Shown here piece by piece: positions 37,205 through 46,488 of a DNA stretch of 64,000 nt (positions within the stretch are counted from its first letter, which is position 1; each line of letters begins with the position of its first letter). The notes under the pieces are model-generated. The model was not told the DNA's origin and did not search any database. It worked only from the letters and a program-made list of their open reading frames with translations. Both the position numbers and the translations under genes were made by a program. The DNA comes from Psychrobacter sp. PL19 (GTDB lineage: Bacteria > Pseudomonadota > Gammaproteobacteria > Pseudomonadales > Moraxellaceae): positions 2,852,001 through 2,916,000 of the forward strand of contig NZ_JAGING010000001.1 in NCBI RefSeq assembly GCF_017875835.1, written 5' to 3'.

Positions 37205-37602
37205 TTAGCTACCTCTAAGAACTCTTCATAATCACGGATATAATCATTTTCATCATAATGCTCACTAGCTAATACTAAGAGAACACAGTCCTCACTAAAG
37301 TCATGCATTTCACGCCATATTAAGTCGCCAATCACCAGTCCTTTAGTTGACGAATCTAACCACACTTCCTCGCGATGATGTCCGTCATCTAAAATCATCC
37401 GGCATTTTCCAGTAATACAGACGGCAACTTGCTGAAGATTATGGTGGGCATGAAAGCCTCGTGCTACGCCTTGCTGCGTACCAAATAGGTAATACACACG
37501 CTTGATATTAAAAGGAACTGTCTGTTCTGACTCAAGTGCCACCAATGAGCCACGTTCATCCCCTAGTGGCGGAAAATCAATCAAATGGATTAAACTCATC
37601 AC
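37201..37602 (-). CDS. qdtA: dTDP-4-keto-6-deoxyglucose 3,4-ketoisomerase, QdtA/FdtA-like
   Basis: A 133-residue cupin of the FdtA/QdtA (WxcM C-terminal) family. It starts [19 protein letters not shown] and has [40 protein letters not shown], with the paired histidines (about 52-54) used in the sugar ketoisomerases, and [34 protein letters not shown]. It moves the keto group of dTDP-4-keto-6-deoxyglucose from C4 to C3. Its start and stop overlap rmlA and the formyltransferase through ATGA-type junctions. Confidence 0.9.
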   Translation of the reverse strand: MMSLIHLIDFPPLGDERGSLVALESEQTVPFNIKRVYYLFGTQQGVARGFHAHHNLQQVAVCITGKCRMILDDGHHREEVWLDSSTKGLVIGDLIWREMHDFSEDCVLLVLASEHYDENDYIRDYEEFLEVAK

Positions 37603-38480
37603 TCTTCATCCACTAAAGAAATAAGATACTGACCATAACTATTCTTACTCATACTTTGGCCAGCTTCTAATACTTGTTGCTTGGTTAGCCAACCATTATT
37701 CAGCGCAATTTCTTCTAAACAAGCCACTTTATAGCCTTGACGCTTCTCAATAGTTTCTACAAATTGAGCTGCTTCTAGTAGACTTTCATGAGTACCCGTA
37801 TCCAACCAAGCGAAGCCACGCCCTAGCAACTCAACGCTCAAATCACCACGCTCTAGATAAGCTTGGTTAATACTAGTAATCTCTAGCTCACCACGTTCTG
37901 AAGGTTGCACTCGTTTAGCGATTTCAATTACGTCATTATCATAGAAATAAAGACCAGTGACGGCAAAGTTGGACTTCGGCTGCTTCGGTTTTTCCTCTAG
38001 TGAAATAGCTCGCTTTTGCTCATCGAACTCAACTACCCCAAAACGCTCAGGATCTTTGACTTGGTAGCCAAAGACAGTGGCGCCTTTTTGGCGGCTGACA
38101 GCTTCGCGTAGTAGTGGGGTAAAGCCTTGACCATAAAAAATATTATCACCAAGTACTAAACATACATTACTATCACCAATGAAGCTTTCACCGATAATAA
38201 AGGCTTGCGCGAGACCATCAGGGCTTGGCTGCACTGCATAAGTCAGATGAACGCCAAGCTCGCTACCGTCACCAAGTAGGCGCTTAAAACCATCAATGTC
38301 ATCAGGCGTACTAATAATCAGCACGTCTCGAATACCTGCCAGCATCAATACTGATAACGGATAATAAATCATCGGTTTATCATATATAGGTAACAGCTGC
38401 TTAGATACGCCTTTAGTAATAGGATAAAGACGAGTTCCTGAACCACCTGCTAGGATGATTCCTTTTGTATTATTACTCAT
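37599..38480 (-). CDS. rmlA: Glucose-1-phosphate thymidylyltransferase
   Basis: A 293-residue nucleotidyltransferase that makes dTDP-glucose. The nucleotide-binding motif [31 protein letters not shown] is near the N-terminus, with [33 protein letters not shown] and [14 protein letters not shown]. The open frame continues upstream to an ATG at 38558, but that part overlaps rmlB in another frame and encodes no RmlA sequence, so I start at [13 protein letters not shown] (38480), where the ATG overlaps the rmlB stop (ATGA). It feeds both the Qui3NFo and Qui4NAc routes. Confidence 0.96.
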   Translation of the reverse strand: MSNNTKGIILAGGSGTRLYPITKGVSKQLLPIYDKPMIYYPLSVLMLAGIRDVLIISTPDDIDGFKRLLGDGSELGVHLTYAVQPSPDGLAQAFIIGESFIGDSNVCLVLGDNIFYGQGFTPLLREAVSRQKGATVFGYQVKDPERFGVVEFDEQKRAISLEEKPKQPKSNFAVTGLYFYDNDVIEIAKRVQPSERGELEITSINQAYLERGDLSVELLGRGFAWLDTGTHESLLEAAQFVETIEKRQGYKVACLEEIALNNGWLTKQQVLEAGQSMSKNSYGQYLISLVDEE

Positions 38481-39577
38481 AATGTAACTCCTAAGCGTTC
38501 GCGCTGGTAGCTGCCGTCTTGTATGTTTTGGCACCATTGATGATGGTCTAAATACCATTGCACCGTTTTACGGATACCTGATTCAAAGGTTTCTTCTGGC
38601 TGCCAGCCTAAATCATGTTTTATTTTACTGGCGTCGATAGCATAACGTAGATCATGGCCGGGACGATCTTTTACAAAGGTAATCAGAGTCTCATATGGCT
38701 GCCCATCGGCTCGCGGTTGTAGTTCATCTAAAATCTGACAAATGCTTCTAACAACCTCAATATTCTGCTTTTCATTATGACCGCCGATATTATAAGTTTC
38801 ACCGACTACCCCTTCAGTGACCACTTTATATAAGGCCCGAGCGTGGTCTTCGACAAATAGCCAATCACGGATTTGGTCGCCTTTACCATAAATAGGTAAT
38901 GGCTTACCCTCTAAAGCATTTAAAATCACTAATGGGATAAGCTTTTCTGGGAAATGATAAGGGCCATAGTTATTTGAGCAATTAGTCAGTAAGACTGGAA
39001 AGCCATAAGTACGTTGCCATGCACGAACTAAGTGATCAGAGCTGGCCTTGCTAGCGCTATACGGAGAGCTTGGCGCATATGCCGTACATTCTGTAAATAA
39101 TGGAAGACCATCTCCACAGGCGTCAGCTGTATCTATAGACGCATCACTCGGATGTGGAAGGTCACCATAAACCTCATCTGTACTTATATGATGAAAGCGA
39201 AAAGCGAGCTTTTGAGCTTCAGCAAGAGTATTCCAGTAAGCTCGCGCCGCCTCGAGTAAAGTATAAGTACCGACGATATTGGTCTGAATAAACTCAGCTG
39301 GGCCATCAATAGAACGGTCAACGTGTGATTCAGCAGCAAGGTGCATTACCGCATCAGGCTGATGTTCTGCGAATACCCGCTTAAGTTCGTCTGAATTGCA
39401 GATATCCACTTGCTCAAAGGTGTAACGCTGGCTATCACTGACACTAATAAGGGACTCAAGATTACCAGCATAGGTTAGTTTATCTAGGTTGACCACACTG
39501 TCTTGGGTATTATTCATAATATGGCGTATAACAGCCGAACCAATAAAGCCTGCACCACCTGTAACCAGAATTTTCAT
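38477..39577 (-). CDS. rmlB: dTDP-glucose 4,6-dehydratase
   Basis: A 366-residue extended short-chain dehydrogenase. It shows the NAD-binding [16 protein letters not shown], the catalytic-region [12 protein letters not shown] (Thr-Asp-Glu), [15 protein letters not shown] (Tyr-x3-Lys) and [18 protein letters not shown]. It converts dTDP-glucose to dTDP-4-keto-6-deoxyglucose. rmlC and rmlD are absent from the window, so the product is not heading to rhamnose but to the amino sugars made by QdtA/B and VioA. It is the first gene of a tightly overlapping set of five. Confidence 0.97.
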   Translation of the reverse strand: MKILVTGGAGFIGSAVIRHIMNNTQDSVVNLDKLTYAGNLESLISVSDSQRYTFEQVDICNSDELKRVFAEHQPDAVMHLAAESHVDRSIDGPAEFIQTNIVGTYTLLEAARAYWNTLAEAQKLAFRFHHISTDEVYGDLPHPSDASIDTADACGDGLPLFTECTAYAPSSPYSASKASSDHLVRAWQRTYGFPVLLTNCSNNYGPYHFPEKLIPLVILNALEGKPLPIYGKGDQIRDWLFVEDHARALYKVVTEGVVGETYNIGGHNEKQNIEVVRSICQILDELQPRADGQPYETLITFVKDRPGHDLRYAIDASKIKHDLGWQPEETFESGIRKTVQWYLDHHQWCQNIQDGSYQRERLGVTL

Positions 39578-39628
39578 TTAAGTTGTTCCTAATTTAAGTT
39601 ACTAATTTAACTTCCTACAGGGTCTTTA

Positions 39629-41428
39629 TTAAGCGTGCTCTGCCATTTCTTTGAATTGAGAGTTTTTCTCTACCAGCTCTTGGTATGTACCTTGATCCAC
39701 TATTTTTCCTTGATCCATTAAATAAATAATATCACATTTCTGTACTGTTTTTAGACGATGAGCAATCATAATGATGGTCTTCTGACCGCTAAAGTCATGT
39801 ATCGCATCCATGATTATTTTTTCTGTAATACCATCTAGAGCACTAGTGGCTTCATCAAATACTAAGACCTCTGCTTCATGGTAAAGTGCTCGCGCAATAC
39901 CAATACGCTGACGTTGGCCACCGGACAGCTGCACCCCTCGCTCGCCTACCTTGGTATTGACCCCATCCGGAAGCTGTGCAACCAGCTCTGTTAGATGAGC
40001 AAGCTGGAGTGTTTTATTTACTTGCTCTAGATCGATGTCTGCGGCAGGTAAACCAAAAGCAATATTTTCAGCGATAGTGCCTTCACTGAGAAAGATACTT
40101 TGCGGGACGAAGCCTAAGGTATTTTGCCAAGCGCGTTTGTTTTCAGCAGTAATGCAAGTATCATCTATAGTTAAACGACCACTTTGTGGCGTTAGCAGAC
40201 CAAGCAATAAGTCTATTAAGGTAGACTTTCCAGAACCAGTCGATCCTACTAGACCGACCACGCTATTAGCAGGAATAGTCATAGTGACCCCATTGACAGC
40301 AGGTTTTGATTTGCCAGGATAACTAAACTGAATATCGTTTAGGGTAATTTTTTGCTTTAAGTCTTTACGTATAGTTATGGTCTCTTCAGGAATAGAACCT
40401 TTATGATCAAGAGACTGCTCTAGGTCTTCTTTGACCGCTTCAAACGCCGCTATATTGCCTTTAATCTGAGCGACGCTAGAATATATTTGCTGTAAGGCAG
40501 GCAGTAACTTAAACGCCGCTAGAGCGTAAACAGCTAAAATTGGCAGTACCGCCCCTAGATTACCGTCGTGTAACTTAATCAGTAGCAACACTAATCCAAT
40601 CATGGTGCCAAAAGCTATTAGCTCCATAAAATAGCGTGGCACTTGGCTAATACCAGAATTTAATCCTAGAGCGCGAGCGTAAATCGTGCCACTTTCTTCA
40701 AAACGCTTGACAAAATCATGACTACGATTCAGCAGCAAGACATCTTTAATGCCACCAAAGCCTTCATTCATTAACCTAAAGCGAGCAGTAGAGACTTGAG
40801 ATATCTTTTGACCATTAGAGACTAGCTTGTTACGGACCAACTTATAAAGTAAGAAATAGGCGAGAGCAAATATGAGTAAACCGACTATCGCGACGACCGG
40901 GTTATAAATTAAGATACTGACCGATATGAGGACCGCTAAAACTACTTTGGCATTCATTTGCATCAGTGGCTGAACTATGCCGTTTGTTATGCGCATGGCT
41001 TCTGTAGATACTTGCTTGGTCAACTGGGCACTGCTACCACTGGCATGAAATTGCCAGTCCTCTTGCATATAATAAGCATAGAGACGATCCGCAATTTCAA
41101 TACCGACGCTCGCCCCATAAAGAGACAGTTTCCAAATGGTAAACATAGACACTAGGGTAGAAACCGTTAAGGCAACAAGCACCAGTAGACCAGTATAAAA
41201 CACAAAATCCATAGGATCTGTTAGGCCAGACATCTGGTACAGTTCTGCAAAGACATTACTTTTTTCTAATATGCTAATATCACCGACTAGAGCCATAAAG
41301 GGCGCTATAGAAGCAATACCTAACAACTCAGTAAAAGCCATGACCACTACCAGCACTTGCAAGATATAAAACTGCTTTACTTGCTGAGGGGATAGCAATG
41401 AGAAAAGCTGCCTAATCATCTTAAACAT
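39629..41428 (-). CDS. ABC-type lipid-linked oligosaccharide flippase, PglK/WlaB-like
   Basis: A 599-residue fused permease-ATPase. About six membrane helices occupy residues 20-310, followed by an ATPase with Walker A GSTGSGKST (395-403), signature LSGGQRQ (501-507) and Walker B VLVFDEATSALD (521-532). The N-terminal MFKMIRQLFSLLSPQQVKQFYILQ and FTELLGIASIAPFMALVGD segments are typical of PglK-like flippases rather than drug exporters. It probably flips undecaprenyl-PP-linked units starting with diNAcBac to the periplasm. No Wzx gene is seen in this locus. It lies 51 bases downstream of a scar region and before rmlB. Confidence 0.88.
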   Translation of the reverse strand: MFKMIRQLFSLLSPQQVKQFYILQVLVVVMAFTELLGIASIAPFMALVGDISILEKSNVFAELYQMSGLTDPMDFVFYTGLLVLVALTVSTLVSMFTIWKLSLYGASVGIEIADRLYAYYMQEDWQFHASGSSAQLTKQVSTEAMRITNGIVQPLMQMNAKVVLAVLISVSILIYNPVVAIVGLLIFALAYFLLYKLVRNKLVSNGQKISQVSTARFRLMNEGFGGIKDVLLLNRSHDFVKRFEESGTIYARALGLNSGISQVPRYFMELIAFGTMIGLVLLLIKLHDGNLGAVLPILAVYALAAFKLLPALQQIYSSVAQIKGNIAAFEAVKEDLEQSLDHKGSIPEETITIRKDLKQKITLNDIQFSYPGKSKPAVNGVTMTIPANSVVGLVGSTGSGKSTLIDLLLGLLTPQSGRLTIDDTCITAENKRAWQNTLGFVPQSIFLSEGTIAENIAFGLPAADIDLEQVNKTLQLAHLTELVAQLPDGVNTKVGERGVQLSGGQRQRIGIARALYHEAEVLVFDEATSALDGITEKIIMDAIHDFSGQKTIIMIAHRLKTVQKCDIIYLMDQGKIVDQGTYQELVEKNSQFKEMAEHA

Positions 41429-41447
41429 ATAAATTCCACTATCAAAA

Positions 41448-41545
41448 TTAAGCTAAAAACTGTACATACCAAGGCATGGCTTTCTGAATTCCTTGGATAA
41501 TATCAAACTGCGGAGCATAACCCAGTCGGGTTTGAATCTTGCTAA
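41448..41545 (-). pseudogene. 3' remnant of a UDP-sugar C4-epimerase gene (TviC/WbpP-like)
   Basis: On the minus strand the last codons read SKIQTRLGYAPQFDIIQGIQ then KAMPWYVQFLA and TAA (41448-41450). This is the typical C-terminal end of the UDP-GlcNAc(A) C4-epimerases. No start or Rossmann domain is present; it is joined directly to the beginning of a second broken gene. Confidence 0.7.
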
Positions 41546-41598
41546 TATATACCTACTAGACCAATCACAGCTATCTTAATATTATTGATATTTATCAT
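41542..41598 (-). pseudogene. 5' remnant of a UDP-GlcNAc dehydrogenase gene (TviB/WbpA-like)
   Basis: ATG at 41598 opens MINISNIKIAVIGLVGIY then TAG. MININ-IKIAVIGLGYVGLPLA is the usual beginning of the Vi-type UDP-N-acetylglucosamine 6-dehydrogenases; the frame is broken within the glycine-rich loop and continues into the epimerase tail. Together these look like the two outer edges left by one large deletion of tviB-tviC. Confidence 0.65.
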
Positions 41599-41607
41599 AA
41601 TGTCCTG

Positions 41608-43746
41608 TTAACCAACCTTTTTGATTGCTGTGATGCTATGTTGTTTGGATTTCTCAGACACTGTAATCGGTGTCCCTTCCTGATAACCGGCTACGAAATG
41701 CTTAAACCTTTGTTTTAGCCAATCTACATCATGCTGTTGTGCTTTATTAGTGAGCTCAGACAAGGTCTGTTCAATATCAGTTAACGGAAAGCTATGCTCC
41801 ATCGCCTGCATGATCAAGGGATGCGAGGTATCCTCAACGTTGTCTTCACCAATGATCAGCTCCTCATAGAGCTTTTCACCTGGCCGTAGTCCGGTAAAGA
41901 CAATCTCAATATCGCCATCTGGGTAGTTTTCGTCTTTGAGCTCATTGCCACTCAAATGAATCATACGCCGAGCCAGATCAACGATTTTGACCGGCGCGCC
42001 CATATTCAGCACAAACACTTCACCACCCGCTGCCATCGCACCCGCCTGAATGACTAGGTTAGCGGCTTCTGGAATAGTCATAAAGTAACGCGTGACATCA
42101 GGATGAGTAACGGTGATTGCTTGTCCTTTTTTGATTTGCTTGGTGAATAGCGGTACGACTGAGCCGGACGAGCCCAGTACATTACCAAAGCGCACCATGC
42201 TGATCCGAGTTTGGCTGGCTAATGAGCTTACCTGGTTATTTTTATCCTGACTATTTTTATATTGGCATTCTTGGCTGAGCCCCTGACAGACCAGCTCTGC
42301 TAAGCGCTTGGACGCGCCCATCACATTGGTTGGCCGCACGGCCTTGTCAGTCGAAATCAGTACAAAGGTCTCAACCTGGGCCTGAATGGCCGCACGCGCG
42401 CAATGGTACGTGCCCTTACTATTATTAATGACCCCTTCAAAGGGATTGTGTTCAACGATAGGCACATGCTTATAGGCAGCTGCGTGATAGACGGTCTGTA
42501 TCTGATGCAGGTTAAATAGTCTCATCAGATTGGCTTCGTTAGTCACATTACCAATGACTGCGACGATCTCGATATGCTGATAAATAGGATTATTAGCCTG
42601 CTTCGCGAGCAGCTCTTGATGGATACTATACAGGGCAAATTCAGACAGCTCATACAGTACCAAGCACTTGGGCTTATTTTTTATAATCTGCCGGCACAGC
42701 TCGCTACCGATAGAGCCCCCTGCGCCCGTGACCAGCACACATTTATTGGTGATGTTTTTTTGTAGTAGCCGCTCATCTGGCTCGACCGTCTGCCGATCTA
42801 ACACATCCAATATGTCTATCTTACGCATGTGACTGACCGTGACCTTGTCATCCGCAAGCTCGTGCAAACTGGGCAACTCTTTAATCTTGATAGAAATGTC
42901 TGCCAGCTTATCTATAATCTGTCTTTTGTGCGCGCGGCTGATAGACGGCATGGCTAAAAATATTTGGGCGATATCTAGCTTATCAACGATATTAATCAGT
43001 TCATGCGCGGCATAGACCCTTTTGCCCAAGATATAACCGCCGGTCAAGTGCGGATTGTCATCGATAAAAGCCACCACATTATACTTATGCGAGTCTCCTA
43101 AGCCTTCGAACAACTCTCTACCAGCACTGCCCGCGCCATAGATCACCACATTGTCATAGTCAGTATGGTCGAGACGGCGATGGGGACGATTGCCCTGGCA
43201 GCGGGTTAATAGCTCTCTAATGGTCAGACGACTGTTCCAAAGCCACATAAAGAATAAGAACAGATAAAAAATAGGCACTGAACGCGGTATGCGAGGCATC
43301 CACTCAAAATAAAGAATGCCCTCATAGATAATGATCAGCACCACTAACATCTGTAAGACACTACGCATCACGGTATCAAAGAATACCCTGGCCACACCCT
43401 TGTAAAAGCCGATAGCATACAGGCCAATAATAGGCATCAAGGCATAAAGTGCTAAGGCTATTGGGCTAATATGGTTGTCCATGTAACCAAATCTTAAGGC
43501 CAGCGCACAATAAAGACACACCCCTGCCATGACAAAATCAGCACTGATCAAAATGCCTTTTTTAACCGGCCGTGGCAGCGCTAATAAGCGCTCAGCAAAG
43601 CGCTGCAGCCGACTGGTCGACTTGCTAGCATTATTGGCATTGCCCACGCTATCGCTACCATCAATGCTATCAACACTGTTGTTAACACTGGTGGCAGAGC
43701 TATGATAAGTAGGATTAAGATCTGAACTCATAGATATAACGCTCAA
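41608..43746 (-). CDS. UDP-GlcNAc 4,6-dehydratase, PglF/WbpM/Gdr type
   Basis: A 712-residue membrane-bound dehydratase. After a polar N-terminal 55 residues come four membrane helices (about 65-175), a first Rossmann fold (NVVIYGAGSAGRELFEGL) and the catalytic extended SDR domain (CVLVTGAGGSIGSELCRQI), with HAAAYKHVPIVEHNP and the active-site STDKAVRPTNVMGASKR (Thr-Asp-Lys). It turns UDP-GlcNAc into UDP-4-keto-6-deoxy-GlcNAc, the entry step to di-N-acetylbacillosamine; the aminotransferase and acetyltransferase are at 21144-23078. It starts 15 bases after the wzc stop. The scar of two deleted sugar genes follows it. Confidence 0.92.
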   Translation of the reverse strand: MSVISMSSDLNPTYHSSATSVNNSVDSIDGSDSVGNANNASKSTSRLQRFAERLLALPRPVKKGILISADFVMAGVCLYCALALRFGYMDNHISPIALALYALMPIIGLYAIGFYKGVARVFFDTVMRSVLQMLVVLIIIYEGILYFEWMPRIPRSVPIFYLFLFFMWLWNSRLTIRELLTRCQGNRPHRRLDHTDYDNVVIYGAGSAGRELFEGLGDSHKYNVVAFIDDNPHLTGGYILGKRVYAAHELINIVDKLDIAQIFLAMPSISRAHKRQIIDKLADISIKIKELPSLHELADDKVTVSHMRKIDILDVLDRQTVEPDERLLQKNITNKCVLVTGAGGSIGSELCRQIIKNKPKCLVLYELSEFALYSIHQELLAKQANNPIYQHIEIVAVIGNVTNEANLMRLFNLHQIQTVYHAAAYKHVPIVEHNPFEGVINNSKGTYHCARAAIQAQVETFVLISTDKAVRPTNVMGASKRLAELVCQGLSQECQYKNSQDKNNQVSSLASQTRISMVRFGNVLGSSGSVVPLFTKQIKKGQAITVTHPDVTRYFMTIPEAANLVIQAGAMAAGGEVFVLNMGAPVKIVDLARRMIHLSGNELKDENYPDGDIEIVFTGLRPGEKLYEELIIGEDNVEDTSHPLIMQAMEHSFPLTDIEQTLSELTNKAQQHDVDWLKQRFKHFVAGYQEGTPITVSEKSKQHSITAIKKVG

Positions 43747-43761
43747 TTGATTGACGACTGG

Positions 43762-45996
43762 CTATTTATTCTTGCCGTAGGCATAGCTGTAATGATAGCT
43801 ATATTTACTGGTCAGACCCTGTTGTACATCATTAAGGATAATACCGTCGACTTGCACCTGTGCTTTGGCCAGCTGGTTAATAGCATAAACCAACTGGCCT
43901 TCTATCGATTTATCATAGCGCGTGACCATCAGTACTTTATCCGCATATTGTGACAATATCACGGCATCTGACGCGGCTAATATCGGTGGGGAGTCAATGA
44001 TAATATAATCGTAATGCGCATTCAGCTTCGCCATCAAGCCACCAAACTTATCACCCGCTAGCAGTGAGGTTGGATTATGTGGCTGCTGACCTCTGGGCAT
44101 AAAGTCAATATTATCCATGGTAGTCGGATGAATAAGGTTATCTATCCTGTTATCTACTTGCTCGCTACTATCATGCTGTGATAAGTAATCTGCTAGCCCA
44201 TTATTTTGCTCCGTATGAAACATCTTATGCAACTCGCCTAAGCGCATGTCTGCATCTATGATTAACACTTTGTTATCGAGTTGGGCGAATACCTCTGTTA
44301 GGTTGGCAGAGATAAATGACTTGCCGACCCCTGGGCTTTCACCTGAAATAAGGATCACTTTGGCGCGCCGGCCAGCCTTGCCTGCGGTGGGCATACCGAA
44401 CATCAAGTGCGTTCTGAGACTTTTTATCGCTTCGTAGCTTAAGCTATTATGGTCAGCATAAGCCAACAGGCGATTTGGCGCTTTTTTATTCTTTGATAGC
44501 CGGGATAATGAGGGTGAGCGCGGAATCGTGGCAATCACCGGAATCCCTGTTTTTGCTTCTACACGATCAGGGTCTTTGACTACATTTTTAAGCAAGCTGC
44601 TAATCAATACCAGTACGGCTCCTAACATTGCGCCTAGAATCGTTGCCAGCATTATTATCAGTGGCTTTTTAGGTGCGATAGTCCGATAGGTACTGATAGG
44701 CAGGTCAATAATACGGGCGTAACCAATTTGACCAGCTTTAACAATGTTGAGTTGTTGATAGTTTTTGAGCATGGTGAGATAAATTTCTCTATTGATGCTG
44801 GTATCTTCTGATAATCTTAGAAACTCTCTTTGTATCTCAGGCAAACCTGCCACTCTATCTTCTATTTCTCGTTGTCTATCGTTTAAGACTTCGATTTGAT
44901 CATTTATTTGAATGACCAGCGGATGCTCTTCGGTATAGTAGGTAGTCAAATCTGCTTTTTTGAGTTTGAGCTCATTCAGTTGCGCGTCAATTTCAGCATT
45001 TTGTCCGACTAGAATGCCCGCTTCTTGACCAATATCGATAGTGCCAGACTCTGCACGGAACTTATTAAAGACGGCTTCAGAAGCTTCCAGCTTTTGCTTT
45101 AATAACGGTATTTGGCTTTCCATAAATTTAATGGTTTTGGTGGTTTCCTCAGAGCCGCGAGATTGGTTTTGATCAATATAAGACACAATAATCTGCTTTA
45201 GTATCAAACTTATTTGTTGCTGATTCGAGCCAATCAGTGACAGCTGAATAATACCCGTCTTACCACCGATTTCCGCTACGGTCAAAGCGCCATTTATGGC
45301 ATCCGTAGTATTCTGTAATGACTGTTTGGCAATATTGATAGAGTGGTTACTAGCGGGTAGGTCATTCACTGTGATTTGAATGATACCGTTTGAACCTCTA
45401 AAGCGCTGTGGCTGGTTCAGTTGTCCCTTAAAATCATCAAGGCCATTGCTAAGTGTGAAACTACCATCAGCATCAGAGCCGGATCTCACTAGGGTAAAAG
45501 TCTGATTTAAATAGTCTTGTGAGACCTCAAATTGACTGACTTGCACTTGACCGTCTTCAGTCTCTAACGTTACTCCTTTAGGGGTACTTAATTGAGTACT
45601 GGTACGGTTGCTTTTTATTCTATCTAGGTTATTGATAGTAGGGTCACTTAAGCGAATATCTAAGTGCAACAGGTCAACCACTGGCTCTAATACCATGCGT
45701 GATTTTATTAACTGTGCTTCTGTCTGAGCCGGACTGGCATTTGACGATACCAGATCACTTGAATCCAGTGCTGATGAGACGCCTTGTGACTGCTCCTCAA
45801 TCTGGATCAGCGCATCTGACTTAAAAACAGGATTCAAATAGCGGCTATATAGCACCCCGATAGCCAAACCCAATAGCGCTAGAAAAACCACCACTTTCCA
45901 GCCGCGTAATAATACTAACAATAAAGCCAATAAGTCGATATCATCGTCGTCTTTTTCTGCCGCAGGCTTCGATAGGTTATTCGCATCTGTATTCAT
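43762..45996 (-). CDS. wzc: Tyrosine-protein kinase Wzc (polysaccharide co-polymerase)
   Basis: A 744-residue inner-membrane BY-kinase. It has a Wzz domain flanked by two membrane helices (about 27-45 and 450-475), a long helical periplasmic part with SRGSEETTKTIKFMESQIPLLKQKLEA, and a cytosolic kinase with Walker A (SGESPGVGKSFISANL), Walker A' (VLIIDADMRLG) and Walker B (YDYIIIDSPP). It ends in a tyrosine cluster (KYSYHYSYAYGKNK) for autophosphorylation. An upstream ATG at 46146 would extend it through wzb in another frame; I start at MNTDANNLSKPAAE, 31 bases after wzb. It controls capsule chain length with Wzb. Confidence 0.95.
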   Translation of the reverse strand: MNTDANNLSKPAAEKDDDDIDLLALLLVLLRGWKVVVFLALLGLAIGVLYSRYLNPVFKSDALIQIEEQSQGVSSALDSSDLVSSNASPAQTEAQLIKSRMVLEPVVDLLHLDIRLSDPTINNLDRIKSNRTSTQLSTPKGVTLETEDGQVQVSQFEVSQDYLNQTFTLVRSGSDADGSFTLSNGLDDFKGQLNQPQRFRGSNGIIQITVNDLPASNHSINIAKQSLQNTTDAINGALTVAEIGGKTGIIQLSLIGSNQQQISLILKQIIVSYIDQNQSRGSEETTKTIKFMESQIPLLKQKLEASEAVFNKFRAESGTIDIGQEAGILVGQNAEIDAQLNELKLKKADLTTYYTEEHPLVIQINDQIEVLNDRQREIEDRVAGLPEIQREFLRLSEDTSINREIYLTMLKNYQQLNIVKAGQIGYARIIDLPISTYRTIAPKKPLIIMLATILGAMLGAVLVLISSLLKNVVKDPDRVEAKTGIPVIATIPRSPSLSRLSKNKKAPNRLLAYADHNSLSYEAIKSLRTHLMFGMPTAGKAGRRAKVILISGESPGVGKSFISANLTEVFAQLDNKVLIIDADMRLGELHKMFHTEQNNGLADYLSQHDSSEQVDNRIDNLIHPTTMDNIDFMPRGQQPHNPTSLLAGDKFGGLMAKLNAHYDYIIIDSPPILAASDAVILSQYADKVLMVTRYDKSIEGQLVYAINQLAKAQVQVDGIILNDVQQGLTSKYSYHYSYAYGKNK

Positions 45997-46027
45997 AACT
46001 ATATCTTCATCACTTAATGGTAGTCGT

Positions 46028-46459
46028 TTAGCTGATTTTATCCGTCCACCGCTCAAGACTATCAACGATGTCTTTTTCGGCAGTCTCAAACGCTGATTTA
46101 TCATGCTGATAAGGATCAGCAATATCTTTGTCGATCCAATGACCAATCCTAAAAGTTTTACCGCGGCAATGCGGCCAGCGATCTTCGATCCATTTGGTTT
46201 GGCTCTCTGACATCGTAAATATTAGGTCGGCTGTCATGACCAACTCTTCGCTTATTTGTTTAGCGATATGGTCAGACATATCTATATTGCGGGCTATCAT
46301 CACCTCTTGCGCGTTTGAATCAGCAGCATGGCCGACGACGGCCGATAAACCAGCAGAATCAATATGCTTTTGTGGATAATGGTCGATCAAGAGTGCAGCC
46401 GCTATTGGACTGCGACAAATATTGCCCACACAGATCACTAAGATATTATTAAAACTCAT
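46028..46459 (-). CDS. wzb: Low-molecular-weight protein tyrosine phosphatase Wzb
   Basis: About 143 residues from MSFNNILVICVGNICRSP (an upstream ATG at 46480 would add seven). The phosphatase P-loop CVGNICRS (C-x5-R) lies near the N-terminus and the general-acid loop IADPYQHD near the C-terminus. It dephosphorylates the Wzc tyrosine cluster, cycling capsule export. The order wza-wzb-wzc is the standard group 1-type arrangement. Confidence 0.95.
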   Translation of the reverse strand: MSFNNILVICVGNICRSPIAAALLIDHYPQKHIDSAGLSAVVGHAADSNAQEVMIARNIDMSDHIAKQISEELVMTADLIFTMSESQTKWIEDRWPHCRGKTFRIGHWIDKDIADPYQHDKSAFETAEKDIVDSLERWTDKIS

Positions 46460-46488
46460 AACATATAACTCATAATACATAAGTCTAT

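Noticed and set aside
38481..38558. Upstream extension of rmlA to 319 residues
   Set aside because: The extra residues are encoded out of frame over the conserved rmlB C-terminus and do not resemble RmlA. The ATG overlapping the rmlB stop is the natural start.
39629..41428. Multidrug ABC exporter
   Set aside because: The N-terminal sequence pattern and the location among pgl- and rml-like genes fit a lipid-linked sugar flippase much better.
45997..46146. Longer wzc starting inside wzb
   Set aside because: It would overlap about 120 bases of the conserved wzb frame; the following ATG gives a normal Wzc N-terminus.
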